The notes under the pieces: generated by a model
The model's database searches: none
What the model saw: only the letters and a program-made list of their open reading frames with translations
What the model was told of the DNA's origin: nothing
Made by a program: the position numbers and the translations under genes
DNA from: Lineus longissimus
Taxonomy: Eukaryota; Nemertea; Pilidiophora; Heteronemertea; Lineidae
Direction of reading: 5' to 3'
Length of the DNA: 64,000 bases
Assembly: GCF_910592395.1 (NCBI RefSeq)
Contig: NC_088322.1
Span: forward strand, 12,457,431-12,521,430
Shown here: piece after piece, positions 1-10,689 of the stretch
Position numbering within the stretch: the first letter of the stretch is position 1
Layout of the letters: every line of letters begins with the position of its first letter

Positions 1-149
1 AAATAAGGTTGCTTTGGTTATTGGTGTCAGAGCTAACCAATTTTGACCCCCCTTTAATGTCAGCGAATTGTTGCATTAAACATTACAGATACATTTTATT
101 AAAATATGAAAATGTACATTTGAATGTAAAAAATATCAGTCAATCTTAC

Positions 150-234
150 CTGCTATAAATGCGAAAGCCCCACCAAACAGCATGCAAGATACGAACAGCG
201 AAACGAAAGCAACAGTACTCCACGTGGCAGCCAT
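150..234 (-). CDS. First coding exon of an unidentified membrane or secreted protein (gene continues off the left edge)
   Basis: On the minus strand an ATG at 234-232 in good context (AAAGC before, GCT after) opens 28 codons ending GCA G, followed by a strong donor GTAAGATTG at 149-141 (phase 1). The peptide starts MAATWSTVAFVSL and is one hydrophobic helix ending in a Gly/Ala-rich stretch, so it is a signal peptide or first transmembrane segment. A TATA box lies about 160 bases upstream. The rest of the gene lies beyond position 1, so the family cannot be named. It does not match the start of the neighbouring SLC35G-like proteins. Confidence 0.5.
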
Positions 235-394
235 GCTTTAATTTAAATCCTGAAACTTTCCAATAAATAAACAAATAGATCCGAAATTATAAACAAAGAA
301 TTAAAAATCACAGTATAGTCCAAGAGTGATTTGATTTTCGTGTGCAGCTGGACAAGCTTAGGCGGATATGATGGTTTGATGCAGACTCCGTGAG

Positions 395-541
395 TTTTAT
401 ACGGAGAATGTGATTTTCACTCATTGCTAGTTTCTGACTGTCACCTCAAGTTCTATTTGGATTGGACTGTCAGACACTTAATCCGCGAGACTCGGTGGGG
501 GATTGGGCACTGACATGACTGAGCCGTGATTGCGCTGATTG
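395..541 (-). promoter_or_regulatory. TATA/CCAAT promoter for the left-edge gene
   Basis: Read on the minus strand, TATAAAA lies at 401-395, with CCAAT boxes about 65 bases upstream (465-461) and near 540-536 (GCCAATCAGCGC). The spacing predicts transcription starting near 365-370 and a 5'UTR of about 130 bases before the ATG at 234. Motifs are seen directly; function is inferred. Confidence 0.45.
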
Positions 542-1316
542 GCATATTCGTCCCCAGGGTGTGAATGGGCCTGGGGACAATTATCACTGACTTGGTATTA
601 TTTTAGATGTTTTGATTATCTAATTTGAATGCAAACTCCATTTATGTGATATTATTGGCTGTTTTTGCCGAAGGCGAAAAAGGTATTCTGAAAAATATGC
701 ATGAATGATGTTTTATTCTTTCTGACCTTGAAAAGGGAATGTGCCCCGAGTGTGGGACTTTTCTAGAAACCATGGGCGAAGTTTATTTTTAGAATTTGAT
801 GGTACTTTCCCGATGTCAAAACCGATACGGGGTAGGTTAATACATCGTACTGCACTAAGCGTCGCCATGTAATTGGCATTGGCCTTTTGGAGTACAGAAC
901 ATACACGTTCTAAACACACATCAATGGTAAAAAAACATGCCTTTGTCGAGTTAAAGTGAGCGAGTTTTTATGTTCCCTTTCATTTAGATGCATCGTCTCT
1001 AAAGCATGGGGTATTCATTGGCTTCAACTATTGAATTTCAATCTACTTTTCGAATCTTTAACCAAGTTTTATTCTAAACAGCCATATTTATTCTATTATC
1101 ACATTTGCAGTAACATGAAATTCCTCTAATCCATGTAATCTTGGAGACGAGGGCAGCACCAATCCGCTCTAGCCTGCGGTCTCCCGACCCAGATAATTAC
1201 CCTAATTAGCATACCTGACTCCTAATTAGCATACCGCACGATTTAGATCTGAACACAACTCACTCCTGACCGAAATAGCATCACTTTTTTAGGTGTGATT
1301 TACTCTAAAATTTGCT

Positions 1317-1712
1317 GTAGTTTACAGTAAAACAGTGTTAAAAATTAAGTCTTTCGAACCCCGCCCCACAGACAAATAAGCTTTGAAAGCACTTCTGTTG
1401 ATCTTATTAACAGTTTCATGAGAATAGTGTTGCCAATATTTTACGGCGTTTAGCAGGCCCGTCGTCAGACCAATTTTGGCGCCTGCGCTATCTGTTGTCA
1501 TAGAACTCGGCACGCGCTTATAAAGTACGTGTAGTTTACATTCATTATAAAACAGTTTTAAAAACTAAGTCTATCGAAACCCGCCCAATTAACGACAAAA
1601 TAAGCTTTGGACGCATTTCTGTTTATTTTATTAACAGTATCATGGGATTAGCGTTGCCAATGTTTTCACGGCGTTCAGCGGTCACGTCGTGAGGCAAATT
1701 TGGGACCTCGGA
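1317..1712. repeat. Diverged direct repeat, two units of about 200 bp
   Basis: Units starting near 1317 and 1531 share GTAGTTTACA, AACAGT.TTAAAAA.TAAGTCT, CGAA.CCCGCCC, AATAAGCTTTG and TTGCCAAT.TTTT.ACGGCGTT in the same order. They have diverged substantially and no coding pattern is conserved between them. From 600 to 1316 and from 1713 to 1850 nothing else was recognised. Confidence 0.6.
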
Positions 1713-1853
1713 TTCTAATGGCAAGTGCAAATCAGGCCATGTTTGTTTGGTAATAAGACGTAGGAATAACATGTAACGATATTCTACGGGAGACGTTTCT
1801 GACTTGGATTAATTGGCAACAAAGGTACTCTCCTCGGGCTGATTATGCGTCTA

Positions 1854-3085
1854 TCAGCAACCGTTACCGTCCTCATCACTTCTCTCCAATTCCTTTCCGC
1901 GAACACTTGTTCTGGTCAGCGAACCAGTCAGGGCTACAAGTTCCACCGAATCAACACAGTTCATTTTCTCGGCAGCCAACTTCTTTTGCTTTTCGGTCTC
2001 TCTTCGTTCGCGCCGGTATCTCAATAAACTAAACACCAGCGCGCCACAAGTGATTATTACAGCGCCCACTAAGGGCAGCACCGTTGGGTAATGTCCAAGA
2101 ACCACGAGTTGTAAACAATACGTCATCGGGATACTTGAAACTAAGACTGTAGACACCAAAGCTGCAGGAGCTTTCCAAAAAGCCGCCAAATATAACGTCT
2201 GAGCAAGCAAGGAAAAGAATATGTAGCAAGAGAGATAAATCCATTGCAAGGGGCTTGGAGGGAATTGCCACAACCCGAGTGCGGTGGCTGGGATAGCCGA
2301 GAGAACTGCATTGGTAAGACTACACTGTGCCAACGCCGTCGGAAAGAAGACTTTCCCACAACGCCGGATAAAAATGTAGTTGCAGGAGACAGCAATAGCC
2401 GAACCGAATGCTATTACTCCTGCAATCTCGCGAGAAATCACCAGACCCCGTGGTTTGTTATTTCCCCCAATTTCCGTGAAATTCTCAGTTCTGTTCACGA
2501 TGTCGTTGAAGGAAAGAGTCATGTTGATGAATCCTTCAGATGTGTTCAAATTATTTTTCAAAATGGATACAAAAGCTTGACGAGAAACTCCGGCTGGATA
2601 ACCAGCAGTACGCCGAAAATTATCACAACAGTGATTACAGCGTCCACCTTAGTGAAGAGTTCCTTGAGATAAAAATGCCCGATTATGCCTATCAGAATGA
2701 GACAAAGAAGATTTATTGCACTTGTGTCCCCATAGTTCATATGCGACGCAGCCAAGTAGAAGAGGGCGTTATTGAGCGCATTTCCTGTCGCAGCAAACCA
2801 AAGATAGCGATTTTTCATCAGTAGCACTGATTTCCTCTTGTAAAGCGAGCACGACACAGCTAAAACAAATATCGCGAGGCCACGAAATACTAGTATTTCG
2901 AATGAATCCATTTCACCTGTTAGTTTGAAGAACATACCCCCGATAGCACCCGATAATGCTGACAATAAAGCGAGAGAAACTCCCGCTGTTCGGATTATGA
3001 ACTTCTTGGCATTCTCTTTGAGCGTTGCCCGCTTTCCTGATGTGGGATCTTCACCCTCTCTCTCGTGGTCCCCTTTACATGGCAT
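1854..3085 (-). pseudogene. SLC35G/EamA-like transporter copy 1, broken by a 55-bp deletion
   Basis: The first 170 or so codons (3085 down to about 2560) match the start of copies 2-5, from MPCKGDHERE through TM1-TM5 to the QPEFLVKLLYP motif. The frame then runs into a stop. Compared with copy 3, 55 bases equivalent to 9530-9584 are missing between ...AAAATGG and ATACAA, with a TGG microhomology at the break. The second half (about 2561 to 1854) continues in another frame with the glycosylated loop and TM6-TM10. The deletion removes loop codons and shifts frame, so a full transporter cannot be made. The C-terminal tail also differs (ends ...DEDGNGC). The N-terminal half and TM7-TM9 resemble copy 2, while the loop and TM6 resemble copy 3, so it is a mosaic. 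A short N-terminal fragment could still be translated. Confidence 0.8.
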
Positions 3086-4225
3086 TTGGTTGTGTTCTAG
3101 AATCGTCTCTCAGAGACATGCTACCTGTAAAAGGTAATGTGTAAGGTATAATAGGTAAAAGGTAAAGGGTAATCGATTGATGTCCGATTGTCTCACAAGA
3201 TACCACCAGCCAAGAGGACGAAGGCCAATCGATTTCGACTACCTTTTTATGTAACTATGTGTCTAAAATATGCCAATTCAATTTCGTTCCCTTCCCAGAT
3301 GCTAGTGGGTACCCGCCATGCAGAGCAGCCTGCACGTTACCATCGGTATTTACCACGCCACACACCCACTTTTCTTGGTGCCCTCTTGCAGTGTCAAGCT
3401 ATTTGTACACGGAACACCATAGACCGGCCTGACCCGTCCCCTACACGAGGTCTGGTATCATGCGTTGCATCAGTTAATGTCGTTGCCGTGGTAATCATAA
3501 TGGTATTTACCGACGTGTACCCTTGAACTCGCGCGGTGGACGGCGCGACCGACATGTTATCGGATAGGAAGTGTCATATCATACTTGTCACATGTCGTCC
3601 TGAACCTCATGGTCTATACTCCCTAACATAGCCGGGGTGTATCTTGATGAGATGAAAAAAGCTTGGCGGTCAAGATGGTTACATGTCGACCCATTTGTTT
3701 TAGAACACCCTACAATTTACTCACCTCCCTGCTCTGCTCCATGTCTGAGGAAATGTTAAGACGGTCAACTTGTATGTAATTGCGCTGTCGTATCATAATT
3801 TGGATAGGTCTATGTAGGGCTACTACATATCATGTATGATGTAGGCCTTGTTTGCACAACTGGTGCAATCACGGTGTCTAATTCATATGGCAATTTGATT
3901 TCGATTGGGTCAGAATGATTGTTTATCATATCATATAGTTCAAAGGATGTCATTGTTTTGCGAAATTCGCGGAGTTACAATAGTCCCTGACTGTTCCATT
4001 TTGACGTATTTCACGAGACAGGACAAGTTCGTGATCATATAATTCGCAAGAGTCATCGACCTTCGCGCCAGAGGGCGAGTGTGCGTGGCGGGCCTACGAG
4101 AAAGCCTTGGTCTGGCCTGTCCAAGTAACAACGGCAGAAGAAGATGAAATGGCGGCACTGTCAAGATCCCAGACACATGCCAAGAAGACAAAACAGCAGG
4201 AGTATTGGTGCATCGTAATACTTAC

Positions 4226-4387
4226 ATCTGGGAACCTTGATTCGTAAACTCCTCCTCCTTCTCCATACATGATCCCTTCCGCTTACTCATCTGACAGACA
4301 TACAGCATGATGACGCCCAGGAAACCATTTATTGTAGAAAGGTCGAGTTGGACACAAGAGAGAACAAGCCAAGGGTGAACTAAAGCT
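4226..4387 (-). other. Candidate 5' exon of transporter copy 1
   Basis: On the minus strand a near-perfect donor, CAGAT|GTAAGTATT, ends at 4226. The matching acceptor is 1.1 kb downstream at 3126-3125, after a TTACC-repeat pyrimidine tract (TTTTACAG), 39 bases before the copy-1 ATG. Both sites are kept in copies 2 and 4. The exon start is uncertain: an ATATATAT box at 4405-4412 suggests initiation near 4380. An open frame (starting MFRALVHPWLVL, 57 codons) crosses the exon but hits TAG two bases into the next exon, and is stopped earlier in copies 2/4, so the exon is probably untranslated. Confidence 0.4.
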
Positions 4388-4404
4388 CTGAACATGTGGT
4401 TTAG

Positions 4405-4412
4405 ATATATAT
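4405..4412 (-). promoter_or_regulatory. TATA-like box upstream of transporter copy 1
   Basis: ATATATAT lies 20-30 bases before the inferred 5' exon. The equivalent place in copies 2 and 4 reads TGTATATCTAAAC (around 8090-8100 and 15729-15739). Motif only. Confidence 0.3.
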
Positions 4413-4755
4413 GTACGAGAACCTAAAACTATTCTTTGGTATACGTTTCGAATTTCGCAGACTTGCTTTGCACGCGTCGACCATATTTGTTTTTGATGTC
4501 ATTTTCAATCAACTACCGATTTCAAAGCGTTTATATTTGACCTTTATATGCGAACTGTCAATGCATGTGAGACACCGCTTCCCTTATTATTGGCAAGAAT
4601 TAATTTGGAAGCAATACATCGGGATCTTGCCTAGTACTCGGCACCACATTCTGACAGTCAGAGTTGATGAATAGAGTCGGAGTTCTGGAATAGTTGGGGC
4701 AGCTTTTTGAAAAAAAGAAGAATTTTTGCATTACTGAAGTTTCAAATTACTAATC

Positions 4756-4761
4756 TTTATT
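4756..4761 (-). terminator. Poly(A) signal of transporter copy 2
   Basis: AATAAA on the minus strand, about 60 bases after the copy-2 stop codon. The same signal is at 12377-12382 for copy 4. Copies 3 and 5 lack an exact AATAAA at this place. Confidence 0.5.
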
Positions 4762-4821
4762 ATCTTTTTAAAATACACATGTACATTACACGACTACAGA
4801 ACTGCGTGGGGTGTGTATCTG

Positions 4822-6111
4822 TCAGCCACCGTCATGACCGTCGTCAGCACTTCCCTTCTCCCTATCGTGTCTGTTAACCCTTGTTCTGGTCAGCGAACCA
4901 GTCAGGGCTACAAGTTCCACCGAATCAACACAGTTCATTTCCTCGGCAGCCAACTTCTTTTGCTTTTCTGTCTCTCTTCGTTCGCGGCGATATCTCAATA
5001 AACTAAACACCAGCGCGCCACAAGTGATTATCACTGCGCCCACTGAGGGCAGCACCGTTGGGTAATGTCCGAGAACCACGAGTTGTAAACAATACGTCAT
5101 CGGGATAATTGAAACTAAGACTGTAGACACCAAAGCTGCATGAGCTTTCCGAAAAGCCGCCAAATATAACGTCTGAGAAAGCAGGGCAGATGATATGTAG
5201 CAAGAGAGATAAATCCATTGCAAGGGGCTTGGAGGGAATTGCCACAACCCGAGTGCGGTGGCTGGGATAGCCGAGAGAACTGCATTGGTAAGACTATATT
5301 GTGCCAACGCCGTCGGAAAGAAGACCTTCCCGCAGCGCCGGACAAAAATGAAGCTGCAGGAGACAGAAATAGCCGCACCGAGTGCTATTACTCCTGCAAT
5401 CTCGCGAGAAATCACCAGACTTTGCTGTTTGTCATTTCCCACACTTTCCGTTGAATTTTTAGTTCCATTGACGATTCCGTTGAAGGAAATCGTCGTATTG
5501 AATCCTTCAGAGGTGTTCGGATTATTTTTCAAAATGGTGGCGTTTGTTATGTTCCTGTTGGTGACGTCTTTGAAGTTGTCATCGTTATTCGGATATAAAA
5601 GCCTGACGAGAAAGTCCGGCTGGATAACCAGCAGTACGCCGAAAATTATCACAACAGTGATTACAGCGTCCACCTTAGTGTAGAGTTCCTTGAGATAAAA
5701 ATGACCGATAATGCCTACCAGAATCGGACAAAGAAGAAAGATTGCGCTTGTGTCCCCATAGTTCATATGCGACGCAGACAAGTAGAAGAGGGCGTTACTG
5801 AGCGCATTTCCTGTCGCAGCGAACCAAAGATGGCGATTCTTTACTAATAGCACTGTTTTCCTCTTGTAAAGCGAGCACGTCACAGCTAAAACAAATGTCG
5901 CGAGGCCACGAAATACTAGTATTTCGAATGAATCCATTTCACCTGTTAGTTTGAAGAACACTCCCGCGATAGCACCCGCTAATGCTGACAATAAAGTGAG
6001 AGAAACTCCTGCTGTTCGGATTATGAACTTCTTGGCATTCTCTTTGAGCGTTGCCCGCTTTCCTGCTGTAGGATCGTCGCCCTCCCTCTCGTGGTCCCCT
6101 TTACATGGCAT
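4822..6111 (-). CDS. SLC35G/EamA-like drug/metabolite transporter, copy 2 (429 aa)
   Basis: Intact single-exon CDS with the DMT/EamA fold: ten hydrophobic segments near residues 29-53, 61-82, 93-115, 120-140, 147-170, 234-257, 264-288, 298-319, 325-348 and 352-373, i.e. two repeats of five helices. Family-like landmarks are FEILVFRGL (62-70), DTSAIFLLCPILVGI (120-134), the LKE after TM4, and VIQPDFL closing TM5. A 65-residue loop between TM5 and TM6 holds six N-glycosylation sequons (N187, N190, N199, N205, N215, N219), so it should face outside or the lumen. A charged cytosolic tail (RRERRETEKQKK) follows TM10. Family knowledge suggests transport of a small metabolite or nucleotide-related solute; the substrate cannot be read from sequence. 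SLC35G1-like is the closest name I can offer. Confidence 0.85.
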   Translation of the reverse strand: MPCKGDHEREGDDPTAGKRATLKENAKKFIIRTAGVSLTLLSALAGAIAGVFFKLTGEMDSFEILVFRGLATFVLAVTCSLYKRKTVLLVKNRHLWFAATGNALSNALFYLSASHMNYGDTSAIFLLCPILVGIIGHFYLKELYTKVDAVITVVIIFGVLLVIQPDFLVRLLYPNNDDNFKDVTNRNITNATILKNNPNTSEGFNTTISFNGIVNGTKNSTESVGNDKQQSLVISREIAGVIALGAAISVSCSFIFVRRCGKVFFPTALAQYSLTNAVLSAIPATALGLWQFPPSPLQWIYLSCYISSALLSQTLYLAAFRKAHAALVSTVLVSIIPMTYCLQLVVLGHYPTVLPSVGAVIITCGALVFSLLRYRRERRETEKQKKLAAEEMNCVDSVELVALTGSLTRTRVNRHDREKGSADDGHDGG

Positions 6112-6836
6112 TTGGTTATGTTCTAGAATCGTCTCTCAGAGACATGCTACCTGTAAAAGGTAATGTGTAAGGTATAATAGGTAAAAGGTAAAGGGTAATA
6201 AATTGGTGTCTGATTGTCTCACAAGATACCACCAGCATTAACCACCATCTTATTACGCCACATAAGCCGCATATTACTTCATACAACCACCTTTCTTAGT
6301 GCCCCCCTTGCAGCGTCAAGCTATTTTACATGGACACCACAGACCGACCTGGCCTATCCCACTACAAGAGGACGGATAATCATAATGGCATTTACCGACG
6401 TGTACCCTTCATCTCGCGCGGTGGACGGCGGGACCGACATGTTCTCGGATAGGCAGTGTCATATCATGCTTGTCACATGTCGTCCTGAATCTCATGGTCT
6501 ATAATCCCTTTAACCATAGCCAGGGTATACTCCCATTAAACATAGCCAGGGTATATCTTGATGAGATGAAAAAACCCTGGTGGTCAAGATGGTTACATGT
6601 CGACCGAGGTGTTTCGGAACACTCGACAATTTACTCACCTACCTGCTCAGTTCCATGTCTGAGGAAATGTTAAGAAGGTCAGCTTGAATGTAAAGTGCGC
6701 TGTCGTATCATAATTTGATAGGTCTATGCAGGGCATGTAGTTGGCCTTGCTTGCACAACTGGTGCAATCACGGTGTCTGATCAATATGGCAATTTGATTT
6801 CAATTGGGTCAGAGTGATTGTTTATCATATCAAATA

Positions 6837-7626
6837 CAGTAGAGCCTCCCTTAGCCAGGCGGACACCTCTACATTACGGACACGTCCGGCCAGTCCCGAT
6901 TTTTTCTAAGTCATTTCCAATAACAAAAACCTCTGCACGGCGGACACCTCTCTACTCCGAATTGCGGACAGGGCGATGGCCAATTTTTGGTCCAATTCCC
7001 TCCCAATTACAGATAGTAGGCAAAAACAATGGTTTCCCACGTGCGCTTGGAGAGTTGAGTAGGCCCGACAGGTGTGATATTTGCGTAATTAATCAACGTA
7101 ATTACCCCATGGCGTTGTGTTTTTGTATCCTAATTAAGCCGCAGCATTTGTTTACTCATTTTTTCAACTAATCACATAGGCCTATTGTGTCAACGGACAC
7201 TCATAAATCCACGCGGTTTTGTCAGTATTGCGGCGAATATGCGTTAGTAGAGAAATTAGAAAAAAATAATTATTAATCAAAGGTGGCTGATGGACAGAAA
7301 TTATGGTGTTTTTTCACACATTATGACATGTCGAGGAGATTTTGCAATAAAAGGGGCACCTTTTACTCGAGAGATTTATATATTCACTCTCTGAGTTCCA
7401 AAGTAGCTCACGTCATTCAACGCAACATTACAAGCAAATACCGATCAGCCAACAGGTTTAAAGTTTCTACGCTAGATGTCGACACAGAGAAAACCAAGAC
7501 CTGCAAGGCGGGAACTTCAAATCCACCTATCGGACGATTTAGCATAACCTCTCTATTGTGGACACCTCTCTATTGCGGACACCTGGGCCCAGTTCCATGG
7601 GTGTCAGCAATAGAGAGGTTGTACTG
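6837..7626. mobile_element. Tc1/mariner-type MITE (790 bp), flanked by TA
   Basis: Starts CAGTAGAGCC and ends GGTTGTACTG (inverted: CAGTACAACC), with TA on both sides (6835-6836 and 7627-7628). Subterminal GGACACCTCT motifs recur at both ends. The equivalent place near copy 1 (about 3930-3945) reads ...ATCATATAGTTCAAAGG with no element and a single TA, so it is an empty site showing a TA duplication. No transposase is encoded; it is presumably mobilised in trans. It lies in the presumed 5' intron of transporter copy 2. Confidence 0.8.
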
Positions 7627-7914
7627 TAGTTCAAAGGATGTCACTGTTTCGCGAATTTCACGGACTATTCAAACAAAGGTCCCCAACTCTTCCATTTGAT
7701 GTATTTCGCGAGACAGGACAATCGTCATCGATCATATAATTCGCAAGAGTCATCGACCTTCACGCCAGAGCCCGTGATGGGCCTACGAGGAAGCCTTGGT
7801 CTGGCTAGTCGAAGTAACAACGGCAGAAGGAGATGTAATGGCGGCACTGCCAAGATCCCAGACACATGCCAAGAAGACAAAACAGCAGGAGTATTGGTGC
7901 ATCGTAATACTTAC

Positions 7915-8076
7915 ATCTGGGAACCTTGATTCGTAAACGCCTCCTACTTCTCCATACATGATCCCTTCCGCTTACTCATCTGACAGACATACTGCATGAT
8001 GACGCCCAGGAGACCATTTATTGTAGAAAGATGGTGTTGAAAACACGACCGAACAAGCCAAGGGTGAATTAACGCT
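7915..8076 (-). other. Candidate 5' exon of transporter copy 2
   Basis: Counterpart of 4226-4387. The donor CAGAT|GTAAGTATT is identical, and the acceptor at 6152-6151 (TTTTACAG) is kept. The open frame seen near copy 1 is stopped here by TAG within the exon, supporting a non-coding role. The intron would be 1.76 kb and contains the MITE. Confidence 0.35.
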
Positions 8077-8810
8077 CTGAACATGTGGTTTAGATATACA
8101 TGTACGAGAACCTAAAACTATTCTTTGACATATGTTTCGAATTTCGTATAATTGCTTTGCCCGTGTCGACCATCTTTGTGTTTGATGACATTTTCCATCA
8201 ACTGCTGACGAAAAATAGCCGTACTACACTGGCTTTTGTTGATCTGATATACAGTATGCGAACTGGCGATGGCTGTACGATACCTTTGCCATTGATATAA
8301 ACAAGAATTAACGTGGAAACAATTGTACAGCATCTTGTCTAGCACTCGGTACCGAATTCGGACAATAGAGGGCTTTTACAATATATTTTGTCAACTATTC
8401 CATCGCTACTAATGGCCGGTTTTTGTTTGATTTCTGTCATTGTTTGTTTATTAACCAAATGAGGAAATCGTATTCAAATGGGGTACCATTAACTCAAAGA
8501 CATGCAAGCACCCATTGTCGAGCTCTTGCACTTCAAATGAAATAAATGTACATGTAGGGCAGTTTGTACTTTGACGAGGTCGAAATGCCCTGCATCTCCT
8601 TCAACTTTAAGGAGATCAGAGCTAGATAAGGCATTGTATCATTATGCTAATCTTGGTGATATATTTACAGTCAGAGTCGATAATTCGATCGAAGTTCTCG
8701 AATAGATGGACAGCCTAGCGTTTGGATAACGGAAGTTTCAAATTTCTAATCCTTATCATTTTTCATATCAATACACTACTAGGCCTACTACTGCGCCGAA
8801 TATGCATCTG

Positions 8811-10103
8811 TCAGCCACCGTCATGACCGTCGTCAGCACTTCCCTTCTCCCTATCGTGTCCGTTAACCCTTGTTCTGGTCAGCGAACCAGTCAGGGCTAC
8901 AAGTTCCACCGAATCAACACAGTTCATTTCCTCGGCAGCCAACTTCTTTTGCTTTTCTGTCTCTCTTCGTTCGCGCCGGTATCTCAATGAACTAAACACC
9001 AGCGCGCCACAAGTGATTATTACAGCGCCCACTAAGGGCAGCACCGTTGGGTAATGTCCGAGAACCACGAGTTGTAAACAATACGATAAAGGGATATCGA
9101 ACACTAAGACTGTAGTCACCAAAGCTGCAGGAGCTTTCCGAAAAGCCGCCAAATATAAAATCTGAGAAAGCAGGGCAGTTGATATGTAGCAAAAGAGATA
9201 AATCCATTGCAAGGGGCTTGGAGGGAAGTGCCACAACCCGAGTGCGGTGGCTGGGATAGCCGAGAGAACTGCATTGAGGAGACCATATTGTGCCAACGCC
9301 GTCGGAAAGAAGACCCTCCCGTAGCGCCGGGTAAAAATGTAGTTGCAGGAGACAGCAATAGCCGAACTGAGTGCTATTACTCCTGCAATCTCGCGAGAAA
9401 TCACCAGACCCCGTGGTTTGTTATTTCCCCCAATTTCCGTGAAATTCTCAGTTCTGTTCACGATGTCGTTGAAGGAAAGAGTCATGTTGATGAATCCTTC
9501 AGAAGTGTTCAAATTGTTTTTCAAAATGGTGGCGTTTGTTATGTTCCTGTTAGTGACGTCTTTGAAGATGTCATCGCTGTTTGGATACAAGAGTTTGACG
9601 AGAAAGTCCGGCTGGATAACCATCAACACGCCGAAAATTATCACAACAGTGATTACAGCGTCCACCTTAGTGTAGAGTTCCTTGAGATAAAAATGTCCAA
9701 TTATGCCTACCAGAATCGGACAAAGAAGACTTATTGCACTTGTGTCCCCATAGTTCATATGCGACCCAGCCAAGTAGAAGAGGGCGTTGCTGATCGCATT
9801 CCCTGAAGCAGCGAACCAAAGATAGCGATTTTTCACTAATAGCACTTTTTTCCTCTTGTAAAGCGAGCACGTCGCAGATAAAAGAAATGTCGCAAGCCCA
9901 CGAAAAACTACAATTTCGAATGAATCCATTTCACCTGTTAGTTTGAAGAACACTCCCGAGATAGCACCCGCTAATGCTGACAATAAAGCGAAAGAGACTC
10001 CCGCTGTTCGGATTAGGACCTTCTTGACATTTACATGGAGCGGGGCCCGCTTTCCCGCTGTAGAAACGTCCACATCCCTCTCGTGGTCCCCTTTACATGG
10101 CAT
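8811..10103 (-). CDS. SLC35G/EamA-like transporter, copy 3 (430 aa)
   Basis: Intact paralogue with the same ten-helix layout as copy 2. The conserved ATG at 10103 (MPCKGDHERD) is chosen; the frame is open further upstream but only from a TTG. Differences from copy 2 cluster in the N-terminal tail, TM2-TM3 and the TM5-TM6 loop (FINMTLSFNDIVNRTENFTEI), which still carries several NxS/T sequons. TM9 reads VFDIPLSYCLQ instead of VSIIPMTYCLQ, which could change the substrate path. A 3' splice site (TTTTTCAG, 10144-10143) precedes the ATG by about 40 bases, as in the other copies. Sequence upstream of about 10,690 is unrelated to copies 1 and 2, so its 5' exon or promoter must differ. Confidence 0.85.
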   Translation of the reverse strand: MPCKGDHERDVDVSTAGKRAPLHVNVKKVLIRTAGVSFALLSALAGAISGVFFKLTGEMDSFEIVVFRGLATFLLSATCSLYKRKKVLLVKNRYLWFAASGNAISNALFYLAGSHMNYGDTSAISLLCPILVGIIGHFYLKELYTKVDAVITVVIIFGVLMVIQPDFLVKLLYPNSDDIFKDVTNRNITNATILKNNLNTSEGFINMTLSFNDIVNRTENFTEIGGNNKPRGLVISREIAGVIALSSAIAVSCNYIFTRRYGRVFFPTALAQYGLLNAVLSAIPATALGLWHFPPSPLQWIYLFCYISTALLSQILYLAAFRKAPAALVTTVLVFDIPLSYCLQLVVLGHYPTVLPLVGAVIITCGALVFSSLRYRRERRETEKQKKLAAEEMNCVDSVELVALTGSLTRTRVNGHDREKGSADDGHDGG

Positions 10104-10689
10104 TTGGATGTGTTTAAGCAACGTTCCTTAGAGACATACCACCTGAAAAAGGTAACGTGTAAGGTAGTAAAAGAAGAAGTAATAGATTGATGTCCGATTG
10201 TCTCACAAGAGCAAGCAGGACAGAGGACTAATATGGTGGCATTTACCGACGTGTACCCTTCATCTCCCGCAGTGCATGCGGGGACCAACATGTCCGCAGA
10301 TGGACAGTGTCACATTTCATCCTGAACCTGACGGGCTAAACATAGGTGGGGGTTTATGTTGATGAGATGAGATGAAAAAACCTTGGTGGTCAAGATGGTT
10401 ACATGTCGACCAAGGTGTTTTCGAATTTACTCACCTTCCTGCCCAGCTCTATGTCTGAGAAAATGTTTAGAAGGTCAGCTTGAATGTAAATTGTGATCTC
10501 GCCATATCATCATTTCGATTGACCTATGCAGGGCTTACATAGTAGGCCTTGCATGTGCACGGCTGGTACAATCACGGTGTCTGATAAATATGCATATGGT
10601 GATTGATTTCGATAGGGTCAGAGTGATTGTTTTATCATATCAAAAAGTTCAAAGCATGTTATTCTTTTGCAATTCTTTAAAAGAAATAG

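Noticed and set aside
2029-2672. Several ORFs of 60-140 codons on both strands over the transporter copies
   Set aside because: They are other-frame shadows of the transporter coding sequence and recur in all five copies only because the DNA is duplicated.
8100-8345. ORFs such as MYENLKLFF... and MLDKMLYNC... in both duplication units
   Set aside because: Low-complexity, non-conserved between copies 1 and 2, and lacking splice or family evidence.
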